Notes: generated by a model not told the origin, from the letters alone. Counted from the first letter of the stretch, positions 53,395-62,638 are shown. The stretch is 64,000 nt of DNA from an uncultured bacterium (GCA_905214525.1 CAJMMN010000003.1:62001-126000), one strand, 5' to 3'. Translations and numbers: made by a program.

Positions 53395-55275
53395 ATGCTC
53401 AATAATCACGAGGCCAATCTAACCGACGAGGAGGCTGCCGCCGAGGTCGCCCGTGTCGCGAAGACCTACCCCGTGGTACGTTTGCTGTCGGCCGATCAGA
53501 TTAAGAGCGAGCCTAACTGCCTGCTCGCCGGTGATCGGTGTCCTTGTCTGCGTCAGTCAAGTCTTGAGGCCTTGGCGGGTTCCGATGACGTATCGGAGCA
53601 GCTGCTCAATGATGGTACTGAGTACCGCGCCCGTCTACGCCCTCTGAAGGTCGAGGGCGAGCCTCACGTCTTGCTGATGGTGCGGCCGATCGATGAGCAA
53701 GAGGCTGCAGAAGAGGACCTTGTCTACACCGACGTGCTGACGAGTGTGCGCAATCGCCGATATTACGAGGAAAAGCTCCGTAGCGCCCGCATGAATGCCG
53801 GCGTTGCGATGATCGATCTTGATGATTTTAGGGTCTTCAACGATACGTGTGGCCGTCATGCCGGCGACCTTGCGCTCGGTGCTGTGGCGGCAGCCATGCG
53901 CAGCGGAATCCGTTCGACTGACGAGCTTGTGCGCTATGGCTGCGACAAGTTTGTGGTTGTCATGCCCAATATTCCCTCCGATGACTTCACCCGTCGCCTG
54001 CATCAGGTATCCGATGCCGTTCGTTCCACGATTATTCCGGGCCATGAGTACGTGAGCTTGACGGCATGTGTTGGTGGCGTTCGCATTCATGGCGAGACGG
54101 TCGATGAGGGCGTTGGCCGCGCTGTCCAGTTATTGAGCCGCGCTAAGGCAAAAGCCGGTACGGTCGTGACCGATGCCGATTCCATCGAGGCCTTCCAAAG
54201 CGAAAAGCCTTTGGTGCTTATTGTCGATGACTCCGAGATGAACCGAGTCATTCTCAACGAGATGCTCAAGGACGAGTATTGCATCCTCGAGGCCGATAAC
54301 GGTCGTGCGGCGCTCGACATGGTCGACCGCTATGGCGATGAGTTGTCGCTCGTGATGCTGGACATTGTCATGCCGGGCATAAGCGGCTTTGAGGTGCTGG
54401 CCGATCTGTCGCGCCGATCGGGTATCGACAATCTGCCTGTCATCATGATCTCGAGTGAAGATTCCGATGATATGGTTCTGCGCGCGTACGAGCTGGGCGC
54501 CTCAGACTATATCAACCGCCCGTTTGACTCCCGTATCGTGCGCCGCCGCGTAAACAACACCATCCGCCTGTACGCCAAACAGCGCCGCCTGACGAGCCTG
54601 CTGTCCCAGCAGTACAACGAGCGCGTCAAGAACAGTCGCATGCTCATCGACATCATGGCCGGCGTCATGGAACTTCGCAACGGCGAGAGCGGCAGGCACG
54701 TTACGAACATCGAAAAGCTGACCGAGCTGCTGCTTGGCTGTCTGGTTCAGCGTAGCGGCACGATCTTCCTCGACAATGAGGAACGCTCCACGATTGCCCT
54801 TGCTTCGGCGTTGCACGATATCGGCAAGATGTCGATTGACGATGCGATCCTCAACAAGCCCGGACGCCTTACGCCCGAGGAGTTTGAGATCATGAAGACG
54901 CATACCACGATCGGCGCCGACATGCTGCTTGAGCTGGGTAGCCATCACGCCGGCAATGCGCTTATGGAATATGCGTACCAGATTGCGCGTTGGCATCACG
55001 AGCGCTGGGACGGCAAGGGTTATCCCGATGGCCTCAAGGGCGACGAAATTCCCATTGCCGCGCAGGTGGTTTCGGTGGCTGACGTGTACGATGCGCTGAC
55101 GAGCGTGCGCGTATACAAAGACGCCATCCCGCACGAGGAAGCGATCCAGATGATTCTGGACGGCAAGTGCGGCACCTTTAACCCGTTGCTGCTCGACTGT
55201 TTGCTCGAGGTGCGAGACCGTATTGCCGAGACGTTGGCACGCCCCGCCGATGTCGTCGCGTTTCCCACGATTTAG
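53395..55275 (+). CDS. Response regulator with degenerate GGDEF, REC and HD-GYP domains
   Basis: A 626-residue signalling protein. A short N-terminal sensor-like part (about 20-110) is followed by a GGDEF-type domain (120-265) whose signature reads YGCDKF, so it is probably not a cyclase. A receiver domain follows (VLIVDDSEMNRVILNEMLKD; phospho-acceptor Asp in VMLDIVMPG), and then an HD-GYP domain with LHDIGKMS, WHHERWDGKGYPDGL and VADVYDALTS, expected to hydrolyse c-di-GMP. The ATG at 53395 follows AAAGGG. The Hpt gene is 25 bases downstream. Confidence 0.93.
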   Translation: MLNNHEANLTDEEAAAEVARVAKTYPVVRLLSADQIKSEPNCLLAGDRCPCLRQSSLEALAGSDDVSEQLLNDGTEYRARLRPLKVEGEPHVLLMVRPIDEQEAAEEDLVYTDVLTSVRNRRYYEEKLRSARMNAGVAMIDLDDFRVFNDTCGRHAGDLALGAVAAAMRSGIRSTDELVRYGCDKFVVVMPNIPSDDFTRRLHQVSDAVRSTIIPGHEYVSLTACVGGVRIHGETVDEGVGRAVQLLSRAKAKAGTVVTDADSIEAFQSEKPLVLIVDDSEMNRVILNEMLKDEYCILEADNGRAALDMVDRYGDELSLVMLDIVMPGISGFEVLADLSRRSGIDNLPVIMISSEDSDDMVLRAYELGASDYINRPFDSRIVRRRVNNTIRLYAKQRRLTSLLSQQYNERVKNSRMLIDIMAGVMELRNGESGRHVTNIEKLTELLLGCLVQRSGTIFLDNEERSTIALASALHDIGKMSIDDAILNKPGRLTPEEFEIMKTHTTIGADMLLELGSHHAGNALMEYAYQIARWHHERWDGKGYPDGLKGDEIPIAAQVVSVADVYDALTSVRVYKDAIPHEEAIQMILDGKCGTFNPLLLDCLLEVRDRIAETLARPADVVAFPTI

Positions 55276-55299
55276 TTTGACCAAAGGAGTTTTTAATCC

Positions 55300-55656
55300 A
55301 TGATTTCCATGCGTGAGGCGTATGAGAAGATCGGCGCCAATTATGATGACGCGTGCGCTCGGCTGATGGGCGAGGAAATGCTCGCCCGCTTTGCCCTCAA
55401 GTTTTTGGATGACGAGAGCATGGACAAGCTAGAGGCCGCCATGGCGGCGGGAGACGCCGAAGGTGCGTTTATGGCAGCGCACACGCTCAAGGGCGTGAGC
55501 CAGAACCTGGGATTCGATAATCTGTACGAGCCGGCGGTTGTGGTGACCGAAACACTGCGCGGCGCCGATGCCGTTGACGGCGCTCGCGAGGGAATGCATG
55601 CGTTGCAGCAGCAATATGCGGCTACGATGTCGGCTCTGCGCGAGACGGCTGAATAA
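55300..55656 (+). CDS. Hpt (histidine phosphotransfer) domain protein
   Basis: A 118-residue helical protein with the phosphorylated His in FMAAHTLKGVSQNLGF. Stand-alone Hpt proteins pass phosphate between a hybrid sensor kinase and a receiver domain. Its place directly after the REC/HD-GYP gene suggests the two exchange phosphate (inference). AAGGAG lies 12 bases before the ATG at 55300; an ATG at 55309 is possible as well. No hybrid kinase is in the window. Confidence 0.92.
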   Translation: MISMREAYEKIGANYDDACARLMGEEMLARFALKFLDDESMDKLEAAMAAGDAEGAFMAAHTLKGVSQNLGFDNLYEPAVVVTETLRGADAVDGAREGMHALQQQYAATMSALRETAE

Positions 55657-55680
55657 AAGCTTGCGTGCTTTGATGACTAT

Positions 55681-55744
55681 GAGAGTGGATAATCTCCCGT
55701 TTTAGGCCCGGTGGCGGCCTCAAAGTGGGAGATTATCCACTCTC
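55681..55744. repeat. Palindromic repeat family D, copy 2
   Basis: The arms GAGAGTGGATAATCTCCC and GGGAGATTATCCACTCTC are perfect over 18 bases around AGGCCCGGTGGCGGCCT. A further half arm ATCCACTCTCAC occurs at 55765. It matches copy 1 at 8528-8590. Confidence 0.8.
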
Positions 55745-55886
55745 GTTCGATACGTGTCCAAAAATCCACTCTCACCCTTTCTGATTAGTGAATGGCCTAT
55801 GCGCACTGGCGGAGCTTTCCGCATGCAATCCATATCGTTGTTCGATAAACTGTTCGAATAACGATAGAGTCGATGAGGGTGAGTGT

Positions 55887-56447
55887 ATGTCCAACAGCGT
55901 TCAGCGTATGGCCAAGGCGGGCGAAAATATCAGGAAGCTTGGTTTTTGCATGGCAGCCGTTTTTGCAGGGATGCTCGTCGCTTTTGCCGCGTTGGTTGTT
56001 TACGTGATCTGGTATGCGGTTACAAACGTTGCTTCTGTCGATTCTTTTGGTGTCGTGACGCTTCTCAATGGCGGGTGCATCGTTATCCCAAGCGGACTGT
56101 GCCTGGCACTCGTCGTGGGTATTTCGCTCGTTGTTTTGTGCGGGATCAGCCGTAATATCTCTCGGGGCGTCTCGCCCTTTACCAAGACGCATGTGCGGCT
56201 TATCCGTGTTCTCGCGCTTGCCTTTGCTGTTAACGCCGCGGTTTCGCTTGTTGGTGCCTATGGATCGGTCAATCTCACCATTGGCGGACTGGAGCTTTAC
56301 GTCGTGCCTCATTCCTTCGTTATTGAGGTTTGCCAAGGCGCTACCTTTGATGCGGGGTCGTTTATCGGCGCAGTTGTCTGTTTGTTTATCTCGGCGATCT
56401 GGAGTTATGCCTCGCTGCTCCAAGAGCAGTCTGACGAGCTTGTGTAG
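55887..56447 (+). CDS. DUF2975 family membrane protein
   Basis: A 186-residue membrane protein with four hydrophobic helices (about residues 20-45, 60-85, 105-125, 150-175). It carries GISRNISRGVSPFTKTHVRL, a typical DUF2975 loop. The family is of unknown function and often lies next to a small Cro/CI-type regulator, as here (9 bases upstream of the XRE gene). The ATG at 55887 follows GAGGGTGAG; the frame is open upstream. Confidence 0.85.
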   Translation: MSNSVQRMAKAGENIRKLGFCMAAVFAGMLVAFAALVVYVIWYAVTNVASVDSFGVVTLLNGGCIVIPSGLCLALVVGISLVVLCGISRNISRGVSPFTKTHVRLIRVLALAFAVNAAVSLVGAYGSVNLTIGGLELYVVPHSFVIEVCQGATFDAGSFIGAVVCLFISAIWSYASLLQEQSDELV

Positions 56448-56455
56448 GAGGAAAC

Positions 56456-56785
56456 ATGAGCTATCTCATCATCGAGCTTGAGACGCAGCTGCTTAAGACC
56501 GGAAAGACCAGCGCTGATCTGATTCGGGCGACGGGGCATACTCCGGCTAATATTTCAAAGCTTAGAAACGGAAAGATAAAAGCTATTCGCCTAAAGACGC
56601 TTCTCGATATCTGTGATGAGCTTGATTGTCAACCGGGAGATATTATTCAGCGCGTGAGCGAGAAAGAGCTTGAGGAGCTTATTGTTGAGCGTGCAAAAAA
56701 TGTTGTGAGGCAGATGCGGGACGGCGGAGGCAATGAGGCGTCGCTTCCGACATCAGTCTTTGCTGTCGATTTGAGTGACGAGTAG
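56456..56785 (+). CDS. XRE-family (YozG-like) transcriptional regulator
   Basis: A 109-residue regulator whose N-terminal HTH reads GKTSADLIRATGHTPANISK with KAIRLKTLLDICDELDCQPG, the Cro/CI type with the DIIQ ending. The C-terminal extension is charged. It follows the DUF2975 gene with GGAGG as its ribosome binding site and probably shares its transcript. The pair resembles Bacillus YoaS/YozG. It may also act on the ABC genes that follow (inference). Confidence 0.9.
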   Translation: MSYLIIELETQLLKTGKTSADLIRATGHTPANISKLRNGKIKAIRLKTLLDICDELDCQPGDIIQRVSEKELEELIVERAKNVVRQMRDGGGNEASLPTSVFAVDLSDE

Positions 56786-56825
56786 CTTAAGGCGAACAAC
56801 TAAAACGAAATATCAGCGTGAAGGG

Positions 56826-56854
56826 ACCCGTGTCTAACACGGGTTCTTTCTTTT
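56826..56854 (+). terminator. Terminator after the DUF2975-XRE pair
   Basis: The stem ACCCGTGT/ACACGGGT followed by TCTTTCTTTT. Confidence 0.85.
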
Positions 56855-56929
56855 AGATTATCTTGACAAATATGAGTTATCGAAAAACAATAACAACTAT
56901 GGAAAACGATAAAGGAAAGAAGGAACGAT

Positions 56930-57691
56930 ATGAGCGGTTTTGCTATCAAGCAGAACGGGAGGCCAATGAACGCATCAGCGATAAAGCTATCAAAAGTATC
57001 AAAGCGCTACGGGAAACGGCGCGTTTTGCATGACGTTTCCTTCGAGGTGCATCAGTCTGAGCTCTGTGCCCTTGTCGGTGCAAACGGTGCGGGCAAAAGC
57101 ACGCTTATTAAAATCGTCTTGGGCCTCTGCGAGCCATCGTCGGGGAGCGTGGAGCTCTTTGGAGGCAAATCAAAAAGAGAGCTTGGCCTGATGCGGACGC
57201 GTGTCGGCTATGTGCCAGATTCCAGCGGAGCATACCAATCCCTCAGTGCGGTTGAGAATCTCCAAATCCGATGTTCGGAATGGGGGCTTGATGCGAATTG
57301 TGAGATTCCTCGCGTTTTGAGCCTAGTCGGGCTGGACGTCGAAGAGAAAAAGAGCGTGAGCAGTTTTTCTCTGGGAATGAAACGGCGGCTGGATATAGCT
57401 ACGGCTTTGTTGGGTGACACTGATCTGCTTATTTTTGATGAGCCAGCAAACGGGTTGGACCCGCTGGGCATCGAGAGTATATGGGCCCTTATCGGTCGAT
57501 TGAATCGAGAACAGGGTACGACCATGCTCATCTCTAGCCATGATTTGGATGAGCTGGCATCGGTTGCAACAAGCTGCCTGTTTCTTCATGACGGCGAACT
57601 GCTGAAAAAGGAATCGATGGACGTCATAAGGGATGAGGCGCCATCCCTAAAAGAGTATTACAGGCGCTTGATGAAGGCGGTCTCGCTATGA
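56930..57691 (+). CDS. ABC transporter ATP-binding protein
   Basis: A 253-residue ATPase with Walker A GANGAGKST, signature FSLGMKRRLDIATALL and Walker B LLIFDEPANGLDPLG. This is the type found with ABC-2 permeases in bacteriocin immunity or antibiotic efflux (NatA/LanF-like). The ATG at 56930 follows GAAGGAAC; a second ATG lies 12 codons downstream. Its stop overlaps the next permease start by four bases (ATGA). The low-GC codon use differs from the neighbouring housekeeping genes. Confidence 0.92.
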   Translation: MSGFAIKQNGRPMNASAIKLSKVSKRYGKRRVLHDVSFEVHQSELCALVGANGAGKSTLIKIVLGLCEPSSGSVELFGGKSKRELGLMRTRVGYVPDSSGAYQSLSAVENLQIRCSEWGLDANCEIPRVLSLVGLDVEEKKSVSSFSLGMKRRLDIATALLGDTDLLIFDEPANGLDPLGIESIWALIGRLNREQGTTMLISSHDLDELASVATSCLFLHDGELLKKESMDVIRDEAPSLKEYYRRLMKAVSL

Positions 57692-58512
57692 AGCGGGCGA
57701 TTCATCCCATAAAGGCAGATATGATGCGTTTGCACAGGATGTTTCCGGCGAAGTTTGGTCTTGCGCTTATGCTGGCGTTCGGCCTTCTCTTCGGTGTCTT
57801 TCTAAAAAGCGGAACAACGTTGCTAGCCATTGGCAATAGCGTTTGCGGGGAGGATATTGGTTTCATCTGGAATGTAATCGATCCTACTGCGCCTGATGAG
57901 TCCCTTGTGCGCAGTGCTTTTGCCGGCACCTCTCTGCTCGTTCCGCTCATCGTTTGCCTGGCGATTTTACAGGAGCGCGGCTATGAAGAGGGATGCCGAA
58001 TTTCTTCAGCAAGAGGTCTTGCCCGCTTTAACGGGGCTCTGGCACATGTACTTTCGTCTGCTTTAATAATCGGCGCAGCGTATAGTGCGCTTTGCCTTCT
58101 TCTGTTTGCAATAGCGATAACACGTGGAGGGCAAAACTATGCGCATAGCATGCTGGCTGCATTTTTGCCCGCAATGATGATTAACGCCGTATTGGTGATA
58201 TCGATTGCGCTGGAGACGGTGACCATCTATCGGATTACAAGCAGCGCCGTATTGAGCGGGGCTGTGGTAATAATCGGATTTGTCATGAGCTTGACGCTCT
58301 ACGGAACTTACCTTCAGACGCCCATACCGTCCTTGCGATGGATCTTCTTTCTTCCGGGGCCGTACCTTGGAGTCGGATGTGCCCTTGGATATAGCGATAT
58401 GGGGCAGCTGACGCTTCTGGGATATGGCGCGGCAGCCAGCTGTCTATCGGTATTGATTTACGCTCTCGTGAGCTTTCGTGCTGGGGGTGTGCTCAATGGC
58501 TCGTCAGACTAG
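57688..58512 (+). CDS. ABC-2-type permease subunit 1
   Basis: A 274-residue membrane protein with about six hydrophobic helices and the opening MKRAIHPIKADMMRLHRMFP. No sequence motif gives the substrate. It is coupled to the ATPase gene upstream (ATGA overlap) and overlaps the second permease gene. It resembles the permeases of lantibiotic or peptide export systems only in layout. Confidence 0.82.
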   Translation: MKRAIHPIKADMMRLHRMFPAKFGLALMLAFGLLFGVFLKSGTTLLAIGNSVCGEDIGFIWNVIDPTAPDESLVRSAFAGTSLLVPLIVCLAILQERGYEEGCRISSARGLARFNGALAHVLSSALIIGAAYSALCLLLFAIAITRGGQNYAHSMLAAFLPAMMINAVLVISIALETVTIYRITSSAVLSGAVVIIGFVMSLTLYGTYLQTPIPSLRWIFFLPGPYLGVGCALGYSDMGQLTLLGYGAAASCLSVLIYALVSFRAGGVLNGSSD

Positions 58513-59314
58513 AAGATTCCTTCATTCAGAATTGAAGCATGTGAGCAAATGGACGTACGCCTTAATCCTGGTAATTTATGCGTGCATGGTGGTATTGCAG
58601 CTTAATTCTTTCCCGATGTGGTTCTGTAGCCTCCGTGAGAACAGTTTCTTGGGCTTTTTCCCAGACCCGACGCTTCGGCTATCGGCAGAGGATGCCCTTC
58701 TATTTGGTAATGCAGAGGTTTTTCGCGGTCTGCTGTTCAACGTAGCCCCGTTGGCTCATGCATTGTTCTTTCCGTTCATCGCGGCTTGCATTGTGCCGCG
58801 CTTTGTCAGTTCGGGCTTTATTGAGGAACCGTGGGGGTTGTCGGAGGCTCGGGGAGGGAAGCGTGTGTGCGCTATCGTTGCGCGAGTGGTGCTGTCTTCT
58901 TTCGCCCTTTTGGGCGCGTTTATCCTGACGAGTGTCGTTTTGTACTGTCTTAACTGCGCAATCGTTTTGGATGCTCAGCAGTGTTTCAACCTGAATATGT
59001 TTTGCGATCGACTTCTTCTGGCGAGTGCGGTCTGCCTTGCATACGTGGTCTCTTGCGTGATCGTTGTTTCCTATTTTGGGTCCGGCTTCGGTCCTATTGG
59101 CATGCTGTTGCTTGTCAATGTCGTAACGATCTACATGCAGCTCGGAGCCAATTCCATGCTTCCGTTTCCGTCCTCGATGCTCATGTGGATTTGCGGCGTG
59201 ACCCCGTTGGGGAATGGTCAATGCATCTCGATTTTAATTGACTGCCTAATTAACGTAGCAAGCGTTTTTACCATTTGCTTTACTGTCGACCGATTGCGGT
59301 CGAGATTTCTTTGA
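58496..59314 (+). CDS. ABC-2-type permease subunit 2
   Basis: A 272-residue membrane protein with about six helices, from MARQTRRFLHSELKHVSKWT. The ATG at 58496 overlaps the previous gene by 17 bases and follows CTGGGGGTG. A large extracytoplasmic part lies between the first and second helix (around residues 40-80). Together with the previous two genes it forms a complete exporter. Confidence 0.82.
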   Translation: MARQTRRFLHSELKHVSKWTYALILVIYACMVVLQLNSFPMWFCSLRENSFLGFFPDPTLRLSAEDALLFGNAEVFRGLLFNVAPLAHALFFPFIAACIVPRFVSSGFIEEPWGLSEARGGKRVCAIVARVVLSSFALLGAFILTSVVLYCLNCAIVLDAQQCFNLNMFCDRLLLASAVCLAYVVSCVIVVSYFGSGFGPIGMLLLVNVVTIYMQLGANSMLPFPSSMLMWICGVTPLGNGQCISILIDCLINVASVFTICFTVDRLRSRFL

Positions 59315-59353
59315 TTGTTTGTGAGGGATAATCATACCGAGCATGCCAAATAC

Positions 59354-59392
59354 AGGGGGGGCGGGCACCGTGGCTGGTGTCCGCCCCCCCCT
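59354..59392. terminator. Bidirectional terminator between convergent operons
   Basis: The strong stem AGGGGGGGCGGGCACC/GGTGTCCGCCCCCCCCT lies between the ABC genes (plus) and the hydrolase (minus). Confidence 0.8.
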
Positions 59393-59426
59393 GGCTTAGG
59401 AGGCTTTACCCTGAGTGGTTCGCGAG

Positions 59427-60236
59427 CTAGCGGGCCTGCTTTACCTTGGCCGCTGCCTCGACAAACGACTTCCACAGGTTAAAGTCGGTCTCGAGCGTCT
59501 GCCAGGTGTACTCGGGATGCCATTGCACGCCCAGGCAGAACGGCTGGCCTTCGACCTCGATGCACTCGGGAACGCCGTCGGTTGCCTTGGCGACCAAGCG
59601 CGTGCTCTTGCCCAGACGATCGACGCAGCAGTGATGTGCCGAGTTGGTCTGGATCAGCCTGTGCCCGCCAACCGCGCGCTCCAGCAGCGAGCCCGGCATG
59701 ACCTCGACAGGGTGCACGGGGTCGTTGAGCACGTGGGTGTGGCGCCACTGCGTGCGACCCTCGCGCGCGCCCAGGCTCGGCACGTCCATGCACAGGGTGC
59801 CGCCGGTGGCGACGTTGAGCAGCTGCGTGCCACGGCAGGTGGCAAAGAGCGGCTTTTTGGCGCGGAGTACCTCGTCGACCAGCTTAAACTCAAAACTATC
59901 GCGGATCTCGCAGCAGAGGGTGGGGTCGTAGGGTCGATCATCGCCCCAACGTTTGGGATTGACATCGGGGCCGCCAGGAATGGCGATGCCGTCGGCGATA
60001 TCGACGTAATGACGGATAACATCGACGTCTTCGGTAATAGACATCTGCAGCGGCAGGCCGCCGGCGGCAAGAATGGCATCGACAAAGACACTTGCGATTT
60101 CCTCGTTGGGGGAGAGCGTCTCGCTCAAAAACGGCTTTGCCTCTTCCCAACGCGGCGCGACGAGGATGAGCGGACGGTCGGCGGGGGCGACGTCGACATG
60201 CGGGGTGTAGGACGATGAGGTGCGGGTTCCGATCAT
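59427..60236 (-). CDS. Class I glutamine amidotransferase-like peptidase C26 (PuuD-like)
   Basis: A 269-residue cytoplasmic hydrolase. The nucleophile Cys lies in PLFATCRGTQLLNVATGG, and the His/Glu pair in LGVQWHPEYTW. GPDVNPKRWGD is typical of the PuuD/gamma-glutamyl-GABA hydrolase group. It is the last gene after the amino-acid importer on the same strand, so it probably cleaves a gamma-glutamyl compound taken up by it (inference). The ATG at 60236 has no strong ribosome binding site. Confidence 0.88.
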   Translation of the reverse strand: MIGTRTSSSYTPHVDVAPADRPLILVAPRWEEAKPFLSETLSPNEEIASVFVDAILAAGGLPLQMSITEDVDVIRHYVDIADGIAIPGGPDVNPKRWGDDRPYDPTLCCEIRDSFEFKLVDEVLRAKKPLFATCRGTQLLNVATGGTLCMDVPSLGAREGRTQWRHTHVLNDPVHPVEVMPGSLLERAVGGHRLIQTNSAHHCCVDRLGKSTRLVAKATDGVPECIEVEGQPFCLGVQWHPEYTWQTLETDFNLWKSFVEAAAKVKQAR

Positions 60237-60323
60237 GGTTGCGGCTTTCGAATCCGGGTGGACATGGCACAGGGGTGGCGCGGGACAAACGTTACTGATG
60301 AATTTGCCCGCGTGGCAATTGGG

Positions 60324-61088
60324 TTAGTGGCCCTTAATGGAGTTGAGGAAGTCCTGGGCGCGCTTGGTCTGGGGGTGGTCGAAGAACTCGTCGGGCGTGC
60401 CGGTTTCCACGATCTGGCCGTCGGCCATAAACACGACGCGGTCGGCCACGCGGCGGGCGAAGTTCATCTCGTGCGTGATGACGATCATCGTCATGCCCTG
60501 CTGGGCCAGGCGAACCATGACTTCGAGCACCTCGTTGATCATCTCGGGATCGAGGGCGCTTGTGGGCTCGTCAAAGAGCATGGCCTTGGGCTGCATGGCG
60601 AGTGAACGGGCGATAGCCACGCGCTGCTGCTGACCGCCCGAGAGCTGTGCGGGCACCTTGTCGGCCTGCTCGGCCACGCCCACGCGGCTCAGCAGGTCTA
60701 TGGCGCGCTCACGAGCCTCCTCCTTGGACACGCCCAGCACGTCGACCGGTCCCAGCATGACGTTCTGCAGCACCGTCATATGTGCGAACAGGTTGAACTG
60801 CTGAAACACCATGCCCAGCTCGGCACGCATGCGGGCAAGATCCTTGCCTTCCTGCGGCAGGGGCTCGCCCTCGATGAAGATCTCGCCCGAGTCGATGGTT
60901 TCCAAGCGGTTGATGGTGCGGCACATGGTCGACTTGCCCGAGCCCGAGGGCCCGATCACAACGACGACCTCGCCGCGGTCGACCGAGAGATTGATGTCGT
61001 TGAGGACGTGTAGATCGCCATAGTGCTTATCGACGTGTCTGAGCTCGATCAGCGGCTGATTGCCGGTGGAAGAGGTGCTCTGTGCCAT
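60324..61088 (-). CDS. Amino-acid ABC transporter ATP-binding protein (GlnQ/GluA-like)
   Basis: A 254-residue ATPase of the polar amino-acid uptake family. Walker A is GPSGSGKSTMCRTINRLE, the signature LSGGQQQRVAIARSL and Walker B MLFDEPTSALDPEM. FNLFAHMTVLQNVMLGPV is the typical stretch between them. It works with the two permeases and the binding protein upstream on the minus strand. It starts at 61088, 36 bases after the permease stop. Confidence 0.95.
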   Translation of the reverse strand: MAQSTSSTGNQPLIELRHVDKHYGDLHVLNDINLSVDRGEVVVVIGPSGSGKSTMCRTINRLETIDSGEIFIEGEPLPQEGKDLARMRAELGMVFQQFNLFAHMTVLQNVMLGPVDVLGVSKEEARERAIDLLSRVGVAEQADKVPAQLSGGQQQRVAIARSLAMQPKAMLFDEPTSALDPEMINEVLEVMVRLAQQGMTMIVITHEMNFARRVADRVVFMADGQIVETGTPDEFFDHPQTKRAQDFLNSIKGH

Positions 61089-61124
61089 GGTGCTCGGCTC
61101 CTTATGACTCGAAGTGGTAAAGCG

Positions 61125-61958
61125 TTAGCGGATGATGGTCGCGCCGGTCTTGTGCGAAACATAGACAGCGGCCTTGTTGATCGCGACGTTGATGAGGATG
61201 TAGATGACCGCGATAACCAGGTAGACCGACACGAGGGCGTCGTAGTTGGTAATGAGCACGCGGGCGTTTTGCATGAGGTCGGGGTAGCTCACCACATAGG
61301 CGACGGTGGTGTCTTTGACTACGACCACGAGCTGCGAAATCAACGACGGAATGATAAACCGGATAGCCTGCGGCAACACGATTTTAAAGGTGATTTTAGC
61401 CTTGGAGAGGCCGAGCGCTTGGGCCGCCTCGACCTGCCCGCGCGGTACGGCGTTGACGCCGGCACGGAAGATCTCGGCAAGTACGCCGGCCGCAGCGAGC
61501 GCGACAGGCAGCGTGAGCATCCAAAACGACGGCAGCGAGATCTTGTACTGGGGCAGCACCAAAAAGAAGAAGTAGATAAACAGCAGGCTCGGCACACCGC
61601 GGAAGAAGTCGGTAAGCACGCGGCAGACCAGCTGCAGCGGCTTAATGTCGCTGGTACGGCCGAGCATAAGGGCTAAGCCCAGCACCAGCGCGATGGCGCC
61701 AGCGGTGAGTGCGACTTTAACGGTGCCCTCAAAGCCGGCAAGCAGGAACTTCCAGGTGGTGAGGTGCGTAAAGAAATACCAATAGTGGACCGAAAGCTGG
61801 CCGGTCACATAAAAGCGCTGCAGCACGAGGACGGCGAGCGCGGCGACGGCAACAAGCGAGATGGCGGTGCCGATGCGAATCTTGGCGCGCATCTTGGGGC
61901 CGGGAGCCTCGTAGAGCGCATCGCGCATGGTGAGCGCGGAGGTGGAGTGCTTGCTCAT
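61125..61958 (-). CDS. Amino-acid ABC transporter permease (GluD-like)
   Basis: A 277-residue permease with five or more TM helices and the EAA-type loop RAGVNAVPRGQVEAAQALGL that contacts the ATPase. It overlaps the previous permease by four bases (ATGA). The N-terminal ~45 residues before the first helix are cytosolic. Confidence 0.94.
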   Translation of the reverse strand: MSKHSTSALTMRDALYEAPGPKMRAKIRIGTAISLVAVAALAVLVLQRFYVTGQLSVHYWYFFTHLTTWKFLLAGFEGTVKVALTAGAIALVLGLALMLGRTSDIKPLQLVCRVLTDFFRGVPSLLFIYFFFLVLPQYKISLPSFWMLTLPVALAAAGVLAEIFRAGVNAVPRGQVEAAQALGLSKAKITFKIVLPQAIRFIIPSLISQLVVVVKDTTVAYVVSYPDLMQNARVLITNYDALVSVYLVIAVIYILINVAINKAAVYVSHKTGATIIR

Positions 61959-62614
61959 CGGAGGATCCTCACCTTCTTATCGATGTAGTTGCCAATGTGG
62001 CTCACCACAAAGGCCGTGCCCAGGTAGCCGAGCGCCGAGATAAAGAACGCGGCGACGCCGCCGAGCGAGCGCGTGTTGATGTAGCTCACCACGCCGGTGA
62101 GTTCCTGCGGCTTAAGCGGCACCTGACTGCCCAAAGCAGTAGTGAGCATGACGGCGATAAAGAGGTTCGTCATGGGCAGCACGCTCGAGCGCAGCGCCTG
62201 CGGAATCACGATCTTGGCGAGGATACGGCTGAAGCTCATGCCCAGCGAGCGGGCGGCTTCCACCTGACCGACGCCGACGGTGTTGATACCGCTCATAAAG
62301 TTCTCGGAGCCAAAGGCCGAGCCCAAAAGGACCGTGGCGACGATAACGCAGGTGCGGTAGGGCAGGACGACCTTGAGCGGCGGCAGCGCATAGACGACGA
62401 TGATGAGCAGCGCGATGCCGGGGATGTTACGGAAGACCTGAACATACAGGTCGCCAAAGATGCGCAGCGGCTTGAGCGGCGACACGCGCATCACGGTGAC
62501 GGCGACGGCCAGCACCATGGCGATGGCAAACGACTCAAGCGTCATGCCCCAGGTTGCTAGCAGCGCGTCGATATAGTTCTGGCCATAGAGCGACCAGAGC
62601 TCGGAGAGACTCAT
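61955..62614 (-). CDS. Amino-acid ABC transporter permease (GluC-like)
   Basis: A 219-residue permease, five TM helices. The EAA loop is SGINTVGVGQVEAARSLGMS. It starts at 62614 after GGAGGT. It partners the GluD-like permease, as in the Corynebacterium GluABCD glutamate importer. Confidence 0.94.
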   Translation of the reverse strand: MSLSELWSLYGQNYIDALLATWGMTLESFAIAMVLAVAVTVMRVSPLKPLRIFGDLYVQVFRNIPGIALLIIVVYALPPLKVVLPYRTCVIVATVLLGSAFGSENFMSGINTVGVGQVEAARSLGMSFSRILAKIVIPQALRSSVLPMTNLFIAVMLTTALGSQVPLKPQELTGVVSYINTRSLGGVAAFFISALGYLGTAFVVSHIGNYIDKKVRILR

Positions 62615-62638
62615 GCGGACCTCCTGCCGGTAAGGAAA

